From Gordius sp. MW1 (Eukaryota; Nematomorpha; Gordioida; Gordea; Gordiidae), in the NCBI GenBank assembly GCA_964036665.1, contig OZ038526.1:7378001-7442000 (forward strand): a DNA stretch of 64,000 nt, read 5' to 3'. The position numbers and the translations under genes were made by a program. The notes below the pieces were generated by a model. It saw only the letters and a list, made by a program, of their open reading frames with translations. It was not told the origin of the DNA and ran no database searches. Within the stretch, counting starts at the first letter, position 1, and each line of letters begins with the position of its first letter. Shown in pieces: positions 33,661-45,769 of the stretch.

Positions 33661-36600
33661 TCAGTCGAGCTTCTCTACGGAATGAATAAAGAAGGCGGAG
33701 TCCCCTAAGTCGGCGTCGATGTCATTGACTTGAGCGGAATTGTAGGTTTGGTGAAAGTCTGACGAGATCGTGTGGATAGCCTTCGGGCCAAAGATATCGG
33801 TCAAAAGTTGCGTAAATCCTTTGAGCAAATGAGGGTAGTACGTCAACCGAAAGGATCTAATATCAAACGTGACGTAATAAAAAAGTATTTTTTTTATATT
33901 TATCACGTGACAAATTAATGAGGTTTTTAACCCGCCATCTTTAATTAGAGTAATTTATGGCAATGGGAATCCTATATTGTGCATTTTGGGTTAATATAAA
34001 AATAAAATGGAATATGAAAGTTACAAGTTTGAGTGCCTTAGTAAGGAACCAGGTCTTTTTTCTATCACATAAAGATCAAAAACGACACGGGCGCAAGATT
34101 TGAATTAATGCGGCACAAAGTTTAGTCATAATAAGAAATGATAATTTCAAAATAAGAACTATTGTTTCATTTAATCTCAAACTAATTTCTCAAGTAGGAT
34201 TGAGGGAGCATGCTCTCAAAGTAACTAATAATTATTTTTTGTTGAGCAAAGACGTTAAATTTTCACATTTTTGAAACATGACCATAAAATAAAAATATTT
34301 ACACATTTTTAAATGGTATTAACAAATAATTTGATTACGCCATCATTCTGCGAAAATCTCATTCTCTTGTTTAAACTTTATCAGGCAAAAATTAAGTAAA
34401 CTCGACTATTCAAAAAGTGTGGAATTTTTTATGGGACTTACAACAGATCTTGACCCTTGATATTGTTAGCTTTTGGAATTTCTAAGTCGTAATCTAGGGC
34501 GATCATTTTTGGCACGAAATTAACGTAAAGTAGGGATGTTGTTATATCTTTAATGCTATTACTCTAAAAGGGCAATGAAAATAATTTTTATAAAATAAAA
34601 TAAATAATTAGGATTTATGACCAAATTGCAAATATGTCATTAAGAGAGCCTCACATTGTAATAAATGTTTTTGCTGGGGCATTTTCCGTTTTTTAATATG
34701 TAATCGTAATTTCTGTGATCTATGATCAAGGAACCACCGGGTCGGAGCACATTTTTGAAGTTGGTAAGAGCCAGGCGCTTGAATAAACAAAATATTTATT
34801 ATCTTGGGCTAAACAAAATTCTCTTATCAAAAATTTATAATAGTAGGACTCACCTTAATTCAACTATTTAAGTTGGGAAATCAAGCATATATGAATTGAG
34901 AACAAATTATTGTGCTCAGTATTTAATTCAATTTTTGCTCAGTAGAAAACTCATTTGCTCAGTAGAATAATTATATGGCCAGTAAAATATTCAAATGCTC
35001 AGTAAATAATTTAATATTAGGTAATTTAATTATTTGCTAAGTAATTAATTCATTTGTTCAGTTTTTTATTTCAATGTTGCTTAGTGAATTTTTGCTCAGT
35101 AACTGAAATTAATTTTAATCAAAAATAAGTGTTCAAGCGAGATTTGAAACGGCAGTGTCAATTGATAGAAGTCTTAAGTGCTACATATGTGGTAAAAAGA
35201 CAACAATTATATTAGTCGACCTTAAGCGTTGGCAATGAAAAAGGACAGAATCTTTGTATGTTTTGGTGACAATAGTTATAATTGTCGTTTATTGAGCTAA
35301 ATGAATTCTTCTAACGAAAATCGATGTGTTAAGGTGTCATAAAATTAGTTTACATAAAAATTAAATTTAACTTGATGGCAAATGTCAATGTTGTCGTAAT
35401 AGAGCCAAATAAATTATTTTAACAAAAGCTGGGTAAGGGTGTCGTTAAGTTGTTACAAATCTTAAAGCTGAAGTGTTCAACCTATCCTGGCGACTTTTGA
35501 CACAATTCTTACTTATAGAGCTAAGTAAATTTTTATAAAGATTTCTGAATAAGGTGCATAAAGGTATTATAAAAATTTTTATTGTCCAAGCCCACCTTAA
35601 AACACCTAAACCAAACCAAAGGTTGACGAATGAATCTGAATAACCTATGGTCTATCATAAAAATTGTGACAGCCTAAAGGTTCACTTACAAGAACACAAC
35701 CTATCATCTGTTTTCCGTCGACTAAGAAAAACATTAGCTTTTTTCATAACACTAATAACCATGCACTCATAGTACTCTTTAGAAAAAGTCTTTTTTGTTA
35801 ATATATTAAAAAATAAAAAAATTGTATAACAATTAAAATATTTTTATAAAATATAAGCGCAATGTAAATTAATATCGAAAATTATGAATTTTAATTACGG
35901 AGCATTTTGGTAAAAATACTGGGCATTATAAATTTAAATCTGAGCATTTAAAGTTAATTTACTGATGAATTTTGACATTTTAATTGGGCACATTAATAAA
36001 CTACTGACTAAGCACATTTTATTAAGCATTTTCTAATTTATTAATGAGCATTTAAATAACATCCTATGAAATTTGTAGTTTAAAAAATAAACAGATATTT
36101 ATTATTTAGTTGAACGAGTTTAATGCAAGTTTCAATTATTTTATGCCAGAGAACATATAAATCACAAAATCGTAGGTGGTAGCCCTCGTAATACAAATAG
36201 GTCCAGTACCTTAGAGGTTTAGGGAAACCCTTGCTTAAATGAGATAATATTAGAATAATTTTGATATAATAAAATAAAATTAAACTGTGTAAGTGTGATT
36301 TATTGCTGGCCAATAATCATTTTTATTATAATAAAAAATACTTGCGCATCTTGATGGTTTCCAGCGTCAGGGAGGTGAGCAAAAGAGTTACCTAAACAAA
36401 TAACGGTGTCGAAATTGGCCTCACAACCTAATGCCTTGAGATCATCCTCGAGCGTTAGCCAATTCGCTTCCTCGATTACTTCAAATATGATTTATTTTGA
36501 ATTTTCATTTTAAAACATAGAATTTTATGTATCAATTATGATTAGCTTTTCTTTAAGTTAAAAACGCTAATTTGTTGAGAAGTGACCATTTGTAATGTAT

Positions 36601-39600
36601 TTTCGTTGACATGGTCTTTAAATCTATGCGGCCTTTAGGATTAAATGATAAGATAAATTATCGTGTTTTAAAAAGCAAAGTTATTAAAAACATGTTTATA
36701 ATAAAATTAAATAATAAAGAGGAAACCCCAATTATTGAAGGCGCTTTCATTTCGACGGGCCCACCTCGTTTTTAAGGCTTGTTTTAGCATCTTGTCGGAA
36801 GCATCGATACTGGTAACGTCAAACCCATTCTCCAGCAGCATTATGGAATCGATTCTGAATACACAAAAATCATCAAGTTTTTTTTTATAAAAATGCAACT
36901 TAGGTTGGGCTAAAAAGTATAAACCAACGGTGGGAGGGAGGTGGGGCAAGTGAGATAATCATAAAAATCATGGTGATAAAAATATTAAATTCTAATTTTT
37001 TCCTTTAAGATCCTAGCAACTTGTTTTGGTTCACCTAAATGTCTTAGTTGGATTGGATGGAAATTTTGATGGTAGTTATACTAAGTATGGGCGTAGCCAG
37101 GTTTTGGATTGAGGGGGGGGGGAACGTTTAAAAGTTCAATTAGGGAGGGGCATAGAATTTTTTAATTTTTAAGGATTTTTGCATTGAAATTTTTTTTTTG
37201 TCATTCAGGGGGGGGGGCCCTGGCTACGCCCATGATACTAATGATTTTTAATTGCTATGCAATTTATGGGCTCGTTTTTTGGTGTCCGTCCGTCCGTTGT
37301 ATCCTCCCTATCTATTTGCATTGGGTATATTAGGTTATCGCTTTTTTAAATTAATGCATGAGAAAGAGGTGCCCCACCCCTCATCTCTATCTCCCTCGCT
37401 GTGTTATTTTTTAAATTGATGCATAAGAGGTGCCCCACCCCTCATCTCTATCTCCCTCGGTGTGTTATATATAAGATTTGTTAAATTATCTATTATATAA
37501 TAAACATAAATAAAAGTTGTTTACTTTTAATTGCTATGCAATTTAACTAGTTATATAATAAACATAAATAAAAGTTGTTTACTTTTAATTGCTATGCAAT
37601 TTAATTAGTTTTTTAGTTAGAATCCCGGAGTTTTGACTCTTATGATTGTTCTTGTTACTATCATTGATAATAAGAACTTTTGGCCGTCCGCTGGCTCCTG
37701 ACCGATGGAAAAAATGACCATTGGCCAAAATGTGAATCGAAATTATTTTTTTCGTTTTTTTTACTATTATGATTGTTCCTGTTCCTACCATTGCTATTAT
37801 GACTTTTTGGCCGTCCGCTGGCTGCTGACCAATGTTATATAATAAACATAAATAAAAGTTGTTTACTTTTAATTGCTATGCAATTTAACTAGTTTTTGGG
37901 TTAGAATCCCGGAGTTTTTTTTTGACTCTTATGATTGTTCTTGTTACTATCATTGATAATAAGAATTTTTGGCCGTCCGCTGGCTCCTGACCGATGGAAA
38001 AAATGACCATTGGCCAAAATGTGATTCGAAAATTTTTTTTCATTTTTTTTTGACTATTATGATTGTTCCTGTTCCTACCATTGCTATTATGACTTTTTGG
38101 CCGTCCGCTGGCTGCTGACCAATGGAATAAAATGACCATTGGCCAAAATGTGATTCGAAATTTTTTTTTCGTTTTTTTTTGACTATTATGAATTTATATC
38201 CACTTTTACCGTGTCCTGGCTGCTGACCAATGGAAAAAAATGACCATTGGCCAAAATGTGCATCAAAATTTTTTTTCCGTTTTTTTGGCTCTCATTGACT
38301 TATAGAGTATCTGTTGGTACTGACCAATGGAGAAAAAATGACCATTGGTCAAATTTTTGATTTTTTTAATTAAAAATTGTTAAAATTCAACAAAAATTTC
38401 TCCCAACAATTCTGCAAATTCTTAACATTGTGATGTTTTATAATATAATGTTTGTTAGACCCATAATCACTAAAGGCCATAAAAACTAATGTAATACGCA
38501 ACTAGATGCAAACACTAAATCTAACCATAACCCTTGCCTATATTAAATTTTGCCTATAAATGGAAAATTTGTATAAATAATTAATTAATCATTAGGCATT
38601 TAATACCCCCCTATAGGCATTCTCGCCCCTTCCCACCTTTCTCGCCCATAAATTGCATAGCAAATATGATACATTTATACGAAGTACAGATGAGTCGTCC
38701 CCCCTTCCCTTCCCCTTCCCTTCTCCCCCTTCCCACGAGGGCCGAAGGCCCGAGTTTTTGTTTTTGCAATTAATACTTTTATAGGTTAGTACAATGCCTA
38801 AACTCACTTGATAGAGGAGGTTTAAGTCAAAGCTACCATTGAACACTGCTTATATTTCTTTTGATTTTAATTAAGTTAGAAAATTAAACATTAGTTAGGC
38901 AAAACAAAGGTAATTTTTTAGCCATTTGTTAACAACATATGTCAGAGTCATTAATGATGTTATATTTTTATAATTATGTTTTTCGTGAGCCACTTCAGAA
39001 CCAAACAATTTATTAGAGGCGCGGGGATATTTAAGGGAAAGGGAATTGTCTGGTATACCCTATCCACTCCAGCTTAAAAGAAAAATGCCAATGATTAACA
39101 TGTAAATTTACATAAAAAAATTTATAGCACTTATATTTATATCAAATATAGAGCTACTATTCCCTCCTCTGAATCAAATTTAAAAAAAGGCCTGAGAACC
39201 GGTAAAAAAGTGGTAACTGCTGCTCACAAATAGAACTTTATAATCGTCTTGCCCATCTTCCTTTTTTTTAAATAACTTTGTTTACAACGTTTGTCATGGA
39301 TTTTACAAATTTACAGGGAAAGTTTTATTAAAAAAGGGGGGAGATCTCAATTGTCTACCCCTGACCTGCAATGGGCGAAACCAGGGGGGAAGGCAACTGG
39401 CACTAACCAATTCAAAAAATTCCTATATATTTAACGAAATATGGTTGCAATTTTAAACATCACTATTTACGCCTCCCTAACTCATTACCAGCCATGGGCG
39501 TAGCCAGGGAAAGGGCCGCCTCCCCCCCCCCCTAAATGCCGAAAAAAAAATTCAGTGCAAAAAGCCTTAAAAATTAAAAGATTTTATGTTTTGCCCCCCC

Positions 39601-41031
39601 CCCCCCCCACTAATTGAACTTTTAAACGTTTCGCCCCCCCCCCTAATCCAACCTGGCTACGCCCATTATACCAGCCTATACCCCTTATCGAGTTAAAACC
39701 CTGGCTAAGCATAGAGCCTTCCATGGGCCGCCCAAAGTTCGAACCCCCCCGGAAAAAGTTAGAAAAATAACGGGGCCTAAGGCTCAAAGGTGCCTTCCAA
39801 CCCAGCTCCAGAAGTCAGCCCAAAGAAAACCCAAGCCAACTAACAATTCAAAAAATATATAGTTAGATAAATCGGTGTACAAAATATATATATCTTCACA
39901 CACAAAATCTAAAATACCTATTAAAGTCCAGCCCCTTCTTCCTGCCTTTCCTCATACTTAGATCAAAATTTTTCTTACTATATTTATTTCTATATATATC
40001 ATACATTGTAGTAGCGATTGCGACTTACATAAAGAAAATAAGTCAATAAAACTTAATTTTTACATTAAATAAAAAAATTAGAATAGTATATAGTAGTAAA
40101 ATGGATTTTTTATTCATTAGGACATGGGCGTAGTCAGGTTTTGGATTGGGGGGGGGGGGGCAAAACGTTTAAAAGTTCAATTAGAGTAGGGCATTTGAAA
40201 GAAATCCTTGAAATTGTTTTTCCATAAGATTGAAAAGCATAAGAGCGTAGAAAAAATAATGAAATCATGAACTTTGGAAGAGAATATCTTGAGCAATAGA
40301 TATGGAAGAGATAAACATTAAGAAAGCTTATTTGGCAACATCTTTTGTGTAGATATCAATTTAAAAAATCAATTTTTATCAAATGCCTTTTAGATAAACA
40401 ACATTCAAATGGGTTTAATTTAAAAGTTGAATTGCTACTTGTCTGGTTAAAGACGCACGTTTTTTAACCACCAAATACATATTCAAATATAGATTGCGTT
40501 TGTCCGACAAAAAAGGATTTGCTTGATATAGAAAGCCAAGGTATACAATATAATAGAGCCAAGCCAAGTGTTAAAAAGCTTTACCTCCCGGTTTTTTAGA
40601 CTAAAGAACTCTAAAACCAGTTTCTAACTATTGTTCTCGACTTAAAAATTTCAATTCAAATATTAGAGGAAATTTTAATTTATATGGGGTTTAAACCTTT
40701 TTTCATTTTATAATGAATAAAATAAACTTTTAAGATGGAAAAACAGTGCCATAAGGACTTACCCAGTTCCGCAGGCAACGTCTAAAATCCTTTTATATCC
40801 CTTGTTCCTGAGGGTAGACACCAATGTGTCGGCATAATTTTTGGTTCTTTCAACTTTGGAACCAATGTAAACTTCCCAAAATTTAGCCACATCCCCTTCG
40901 GCATATTGATCAATCACGATATTCAATGGCGCACGTGGGTGATCGTCGGCATTACTCGAGGTTGTGGGTGGTGAGGGTTGCAGTATGTTTGTTTGATTGT
41001 GGAACGATGTGTTGTTGTGTAAAACCTTCAT
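33661..41031 (-). CDS. GNMT: Glycine N-methyltransferase, complete, six coding exons
   Basis: Coding exons on the minus strand are 41031-40763, 36854-36727, 36478-36342, 34777-34655, 34563-34442 and 33856-33661. All introns are GT-AG (3908, 248, 1564, 91 and 585 bp) and phases agree. The 324-residue product carries the order of GNMT features: [17 protein letters not shown] (41-57), SAM motif I LDVACGTG (83-90), acidic loop SIDASDKML (105-113), EEANWLTL (135-142), [16 protein letters not shown] (155-170), IDHRNYD (197-203) with the family's substrate-site arginine, and a C-terminal [13 protein letters not shown] block. GNMT transfers methyl from SAM to glycine, giving sarcosine, and buffers the cytosolic SAM/SAH ratio. 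The N-terminal arm ahead of DQYA is about 20 residues longer than in the human enzyme. The ATG at 41031 is the first in frame near the conserved region. Confidence 0.93.
34855..36075. repeat. Foldback-like repeat in GNMT intron 3 (TGCTCAGTA arrays)
   Basis: At 34905-35100, TGCTCAGTA-type motifs recur about every 20-30 bp, separated by AT-rich spacers. At 35895-36060 the complementary type (GAGCATTT, ACTGGGCA, TACTGA) recurs in the opposite orientation. The two arms flank about 800 bp of non-coding DNA. The whole lies within the 1564-bp intron between exons 3 and 4, so it can fold in the pre-mRNA. Boundaries are approximate. Confidence 0.6.
37086..37234. mobile_element. MITE, family A (GNMT intron 1)
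   Basis: TATGGGCGTAGCCAGG and GGCTACGCCCATG termini enclose G-runs and the shared interior. The 8-bp flanks ATACTAAG and ATACTAAT differ at one base, which supports hAT-type insertion. Confidence 0.88.
37487..38350. repeat. Complex tandem array with CCATTGG motifs (GNMT intron 1)
   Basis: A block beginning AATAAACATAAATAAAAG and containing AATTGCTATGCAATTTAACT is repeated at about 37498, 37558 and 37845. A second block with TTTGGCCGTCCGCTGGCT, GACCRATGG and GACCATTGGCCAAAATGTG recurs near 37680, 37970, 38097, 38210 and (degenerate) 38310. Each of the second blocks carries an inverted CCAATGG...CCATTGG pair. Apparent open frames across it are repeat-derived. Confidence 0.85.
38351..39492. other. 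Intronic non-coding DNA (GNMT intron 1)
   Basis: A pyrimidine-rich CCCCTTCCCTTCC tract lies at about 38695-38740. No exon is recognised. Confidence 0.5.
39493..39667. mobile_element. MITE, family A (GNMT intron 1)
   Basis: CATGGGCGTAGCCAGG begins it and CCTGGCTACGCCCATT ends it. The 8-bp flanks TTACCAGC and ATACCAGC match at seven positions. It contains three long C-runs. Confidence 0.85.
40123..40196. mobile_element. MITE, family A, truncated left half (GNMT intron 1)
   Basis: CATGGGCGTAGTCAGGTTTTGG plus a 14-base G-run and AAAACGTTTAAAAGTTCAATTA match the family left half. The right half is absent. Confidence 0.75.
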
Positions 41032-41131
41032 GACTGAACGTGTTCTATATGTTGATCCAAAATGTATCGATTAGTTTTTCAACATATAGTCGATATCATG
41101 CGATAAATATCAAAATTGGGATGGGGTGTCA

Positions 41132-41375
41132 CATTGGCGTAGGGAGGGGGTGGTTTTCGGGTTAGAACCCCTCCCTTCATTTTCAATTTATATAATTTTT
41201 ATATTGTATATTTAATAAAAATAAATATTTGTTGGAGTTTTACTTTTAGTATTTTATTATATTTACGCTATTGTCACTTTAAACTTTAATAAAAAAAACA
41301 TTTTTATCCAAAAAAATATTACAAAAAAAATTTAACCCTCCCCCCCCCCTTGAGGAAATCTTAGTTACACCTATG
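41132..41375. mobile_element. hAT-like MITE, family E, 100 bp upstream of GNMT
   Basis: CATTGGCGTAGGGAGGGGGTGG forms the left end and GGAAATCTTAGTTACACCTATG the right end. The interior is near-identical to 46141-46390, including GTATATTTAATAAAAATAAA. It ends about 100 bp upstream of the GNMT start codon and may lie in its promoter. Confidence 0.8.
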
Positions 41376-41669
41376 GGTGTAAGTAAATATAAGTAAATTG
41401 AAAAGGCCAAAATAAAGAATTAACGAGGATTGGGGCGGCAAAAAGTTGTTATTGTTGATATTAATTATGAATTTAGACCCTAATGGATTCAAGGGGGTGA
41501 GGGAGGGAGCTGCTCTTACCCCCTCTTCCTAAAAATTCTAAGAATTAACTTTTAATGCTTAGCATGTTTTTAAGATTTTTATTACTAATTGTTTTTATTA
41601 ATAAGCCAAAATATTATGGTTATTTTTATTAACAACTTTAAGTTGCGCGCTTCGCTATAATGCATATAC
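41376..41669. other. Non-coding DNA between two MITEs
   Basis: Nothing is recognised. Confidence 0.45.
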
Positions 41670-42226
41670 TAGAGACCTGCAACGGGCCTGTTTAGGTCAG
41701 TCGGCCAGCCCGTAATAAAAATTTAAAAGCCCGGGCCCGGCCCGCTAATTTTATACAAAGCCCGAGCCCGGCCTGGGCCCGTACAAATTTTTTATTTTAA
41801 TTTTTTTTTGTTTACTTTTTATCTCGATAAGGTAAACAATATGTATGTAAAAATGTTAATAAAAATATTGTAAAAATAATATATTAATAATTCCCGGTCG
41901 ACGAGTTCTTCTATCTTTTAAGAGGGGACCTTCGGGATACATAAAACCAAGCCAAATAAACTTTTAAAACCCTTATTGTCTTGCTTCTTATTGTATCCTT
42001 TCTTAAGTCACTTAGGTCATATAAATTTGGAAATAGCATCTAAACAATTAAAATAAAAGGAGATTCTTTAAATGAAGATACATTAAGCGTGTATTTCGAT
42101 ATCAACTAAAATATTTATAGGAACCCTATTTAAAGAGACAATAGGTAAAAGATATATTGTTTTGCGCATTTTGTAAAAGTGACCCTACCCGAAATTTTCA
42201 ACCCGAACCGATCGTGCAGGCCTCTA
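41670..42226. mobile_element. hAT-like element, family D variant
   Basis: The termini are TAGAGACCTGCAACGGG and CGTGCAGGCCTCTA. Left sub-terminal motifs are GCCCGGGCCCGGCCCG rather than CGGGTCGGG, a diverged subfamily. There is no coding capacity or clear target duplication. Confidence 0.65.
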
Positions 42227-42530
42227 ACCAAGGCGAGAATTTAGGACCAGGCCAGGACAAAACTAACAAAAATAATCGAGACTGGGGTTAGGCCTGAGGG
42301 ACAGTTTAGCTGAGTTTTTAGGAGCCGACATTAAAAACCTCATGATTTAAAGGTATTTATAAAACATTAATTTTTAAGCTTTTATTATTAATTTAACCCT
42401 TAAAAAAATATTTATAATATTAATTTTGAAGCTATATATAGGTATAGACTTGATAGACTGCCCATGTCATATTTTCCTTATGGTCTCCATTTTGATGACA
42501 ACAACCAGAATATGTAAGCGTAATTATCTG

Positions 42531-42990
42531 ATCAACCTTTATTTAATGTTTTTATTAAGATTCTTATTTACAACACTAAATATTTTATTATTTATTCTTA
42601 TTTAAACATATAATTTTCAACTAACAAATTAAGTGTTGATATTATATTTATGTTATGTGATAAAAAAAAGTTATAAAAAGATAGCAAAAAGACAGATCAT
42701 AATACTAAGTATAAATTCATTATTATTAAGGTAAATTGATTTGTATTGAATTCATTTCCTAATTGTCTAATAAACCTTAATTTAATGTTTTTATTAAGAT
42801 TCTTATTTACTACACTAAATATTTTATTATTTATTCTTATTTAAACATGTGATATACGACGAACAAATTAACTATTGATATTATTATATTTAATTATGTA
42901 ATAAATAAATTTCAGAAAGAGATTCATAATTTTATAAAAATTCATTATAATCAAGGTAAATTGACTTGTATTGAATGCATTTTATTTTTA
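42531..42990. repeat. Two-copy tandem duplication, ~241-bp unit
   Basis: TTTAATGTTTTTATTAAGAT and the following ACTAAATATTTTATTATTTA recur about 241 bp apart, and similarity continues to GGTAAATTGAYTTGTATTGAA at the unit end. Both are AT-rich and non-coding. Confidence 0.8.
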
Positions 42991-43363
42991 TAATATTCCT
43001 AATAATTCCTTAAATATCAAATTATTATTACATTTATAAAAAATAATTTGGCTAAATATATCCCTCTAAAGATTTAATTTGATTATGTAAAAATACGTAC
43101 TCTTCTTTAATAACTTTAAAAATAGAAAATTATTAAATAAAAAAGCAAAATTTAATTAATAAAATATTTTCTCATCTAATCGGTTATAATATTTTTAATA
43201 CCTTAATCAATCACCTTAATAATCAAGATTTTATACTTTATTTAATTTAATTAGTCTATGGTAATTAGTTTGGTCAGGTAATATAATTAATTTTTTTAAA
43301 TTTTAAAACGTTTGTTACAATTAATTCGGCTAGAAAATTGAAGGGAAAACAAGTGATTAAATG
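42991..43363. other. AT-rich non-coding DNA
   Basis: Nothing is recognised. Confidence 0.45.
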
Positions 43364-43371
43364 TATAAGTG

Positions 43372-43649
43372 CAGGCGCGTCGCCAAGGGGGCAGAAAGCG
43401 GGAATTTTGTACCCCCTTGACCAAAATTTGAAAATTTTTTTGAAGGTCCATGTTTTTTTTTAAGGTATAAAATCGATAGTGAATGCTCTGATTAATGAAA
43501 AGAAGAGATTTTTCCAAAGCTAGTTATATAGCGCCTTGAAGTTTCGCATATAATGTACGCGAAGTTTAATTTTGTTACATTATAAATAAAAGTGTCGAAA
43601 TTTTTTTGAATTTTTCTTCCCCCTTGAGAAAATCCTGGCTACGCGCCTG
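43372..43649. mobile_element. hAT MITE, family C, with perfect 8-bp duplication
   Basis: CAGGCGCGTCGCCAAGG and AATCCTGGCTACGCGCCTG termini are flanked on both sides by TATAAGTG. The perfect 8-bp duplication fits hAT. Confidence 0.9.
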
Positions 43650-43688
43650 TATAAGTGTAATTGGATAGGGTGATGAAGGAAATTGGGT

Positions 43689-43912
43689 TCAAAATGTCAC
43701 AGTCCAAAATGCCACACTGAATATCACGAAAAATTAAATCTCAAATGGGGAGGGAATTTGATGTGCATCTAAACCTAACCCAAACCCTAACCTAAAACGC
43801 TGACCTAAAACACTACCCAATGGAAATCATGCGCTTGCGCAATGAGTAATTGCGAATCTCACGATCGTGAGATTCAGTGGCTTAGTTGCATATTGGACTG
43901 TGACATTTTGAA
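43689..43912. mobile_element. Small TIR element with TTAGGG-like core (minus orientation)
   Basis: TTCAAAATGTCACAGTCCAA begins it and the exact complement ends it. On the minus strand the interior reads the same core as 1850-1950 and 46571-46635. A perfect 22-bp palindrome centred on CACGATCGTG lies near 43855-43876. Confidence 0.75.
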
Positions 43913-44300
43913 ATGATACCGATGAAGGGGCGGCAAATCATACATTTAACATTTGTTTTATGAAACGTTATGCCGCAGACATCCTTCGCCCTTAAACTAA
44001 AAGCCCGTGATGCCATTATTCAATCTTTAGTTTTTAAAAACGCAAAACTATCTTTACACAATACACATTGTAAAATCATAATGCTTCATTAAGCCAGGCC
44101 TCGGTGTAAGTGCGAACTTAAGTAAACGAGCTTATGATGAAATACATGCATTTTTAAAATATGATTGACAATGATTTATAAATATATTAATTATTGTAAA
44201 ATTATTGAAAAAACAAAATAATGGGGGGGGGGGGATTAGCGTCAATCTAATACTTAACAAATGAAAAGGTTAAAGTGGTATTAAAGTTGATTCAATCTGA
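43913..44300. other. Non-coding DNA
   Basis: Apart from a G-run near 44223-44234, nothing is recognised. Confidence 0.45.
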
Positions 44301-44650
44301 GCTGGGCCTAAAGGCCTGCACGGGTCACCCGAAAAAAAACGCTTTCGGGTCGGGTTCGGGTTGAAAATTTTAGAATGCTTTCGGGTCGGGTTGGATTTAT
44401 AGAGTCGGGTCAAAGGATATGAATCTTACGTTACAAAATGAACGAAACGTATTTGTTAAATTAATGCTATTATCTATAATTTTTGTAAAACAATATGGTG
44501 TACAACTAATTATAATCATTCATTCATATAATCAATTTCCTTTTCAATTTTTTTAATTTGCTTAATTTGGAGGCAAATTTAAATTTAAAGCTGAATCCCG
44601 AAAGGTAAGATATCAACAAATGATAATTTATTATTGTTTATAGTCTAGAG

Positions 44651-45245
44651 CAGGGGTCGGCAACCTGTTTGTCCTTAAGGGCGCAATACTAAATTTGAAA
44701 ATCGGCGAGGGCGCATATTTTACAGATAATCAACAGGTATAAATAGGCATTAAAAAAACAGATTTTTTATAACTTTTTTTTTGTGTCATACATAAAGATA
44801 CATATAATTAATTCAGTGTGAAACTTGGGTGTCCATATTTTCAGCTAATTTCTTATAATTGGGGATATATTAAGAGTTCACTGTCGTTCAATATTACTTT
44901 TCTTGAGAATCGCAACACTATTATTACACAACAAACAAATACACTTCCCTTTGTAATCAACGAAACAATATAGATGTTCCCATTCATCGTTAAAATAATA
45001 TGTTCTTTTTCTTTTACATTTATCCATGAAGGGTTTTGAAAGAAAAGAATGATTTCGGATTACTTGGTAGTTTTAAATGCACGGTCTACGCGTGGTCTAT
45101 TAAAAATACGATCACACACTAACAAAAAATACGTGCGTGTTATTAGATACGCTCATATCATACATTTACATTGGTCCAGCGAGGGCGCATTACAAATCGA
45201 TCGGGGGCGCCAAGGCGCCCGCGGGCGCCGCGTTGCCTATCCCTG
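44651..45245. mobile_element. Nested non-autonomous hAT element (CAGGGGTCGGCAAC ends)
   Basis: CAGGGGTCGGCAACCTG begins it and GTTGCCTATCCCTG ends it. The perfect 8-bp duplication GTCTAGAG flanks it (44643-44650, 45246-45253). Sub-terminal AAGGGCGCAAT and GAGGGCGCAT motifs recur. It landed inside the family D element, so it is younger than that element. Confidence 0.92.
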
Positions 45246-45246
45246 G

Positions 45247-45379
45247 TCTAGAGTCTACCAGTAGCGAGAGGTCCTTTTCCACTGCTGGGAGAATTATAGA
45301 AGAGAGAAGGGCTATAAGCCCCGAAATTGTAGACGCCACAATATTTATACATAATTATAGTAACAATTTAATAAATTAA
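45247..45379 (+). pseudogene. hAT transposase C-terminal dimerisation domain fragment
   Basis: The frame reads STSSERSFSTAGRIIEERR, then ISPEIVDATIFIHN, ending at a TAA. This is the conserved hATC block (SSER-FS-AG---..R--L-pe-v--l-flh-N) at the C-terminus of hAT transposases. The frame upstream is broken by the nested element at 44651-45245; removing that insertion would continue into AT-rich sequence with stops, so most of the transposase, including the catalytic core, is gone. Confidence 0.85.
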
Positions 45380-45769
45380 TTAATAAAATTTTGTATGATC
45401 ATTTCTGTCGAATAAATTTTTTATCCTCAAATCTTTCTACTTGGTCGGGTCCGGGTTGAAAATTTAAAAACGCTTTCGGGTCGGGTTCGGGTTGAAATTT
45501 TAAAAACGCTTTCATGTCGGGTCGGGTTCGGGTTGAAATTTTAAAAACGCTTTCGGGTCGGGTTCGGGTTATTTAAAAACGCTTTCGGGTCGGGTTCGGG
45601 TTAAAAAAAGTGACTTTGCAGGCCTCTAGCTGGGCCCTCTAGATTTTACATTTAGACAAAAATGTCCTAATTATCAATAAATGGGAAGGGGGCAATTTTC
45701 TAGAGGATTAAATAGGTGATTTCAAAATAAAATCATATTTTTAGAGTTTGAATCCTGCCTCCCTTTTCG

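Larger units (their letters stand above)
44309..45628 (+). mobile_element. hAT transposon, family D, with transposase remnant
   Basis: The ends are TAAAGGCCTGCACGGG and GCAGGCCTCTA, with a perfect 8-bp target duplication GCTGGGCC (44301-44308, 45629-45636). Repeated CGCTTTCGGGTCGGGTTCGG motifs lie inside both ends, four or more times at the right. It contains a transposase C-terminal segment and a nested 595-bp hAT element. This copy links the CGGGTCGGG MITEs of the window to hAT. Confidence 0.9.

Noticed and set aside
37585..38139. Repeated minus-strand frames ([19 protein letters not shown])
   Set aside because: They are translations of the tandem array in GNMT intron 1, not a gene family.
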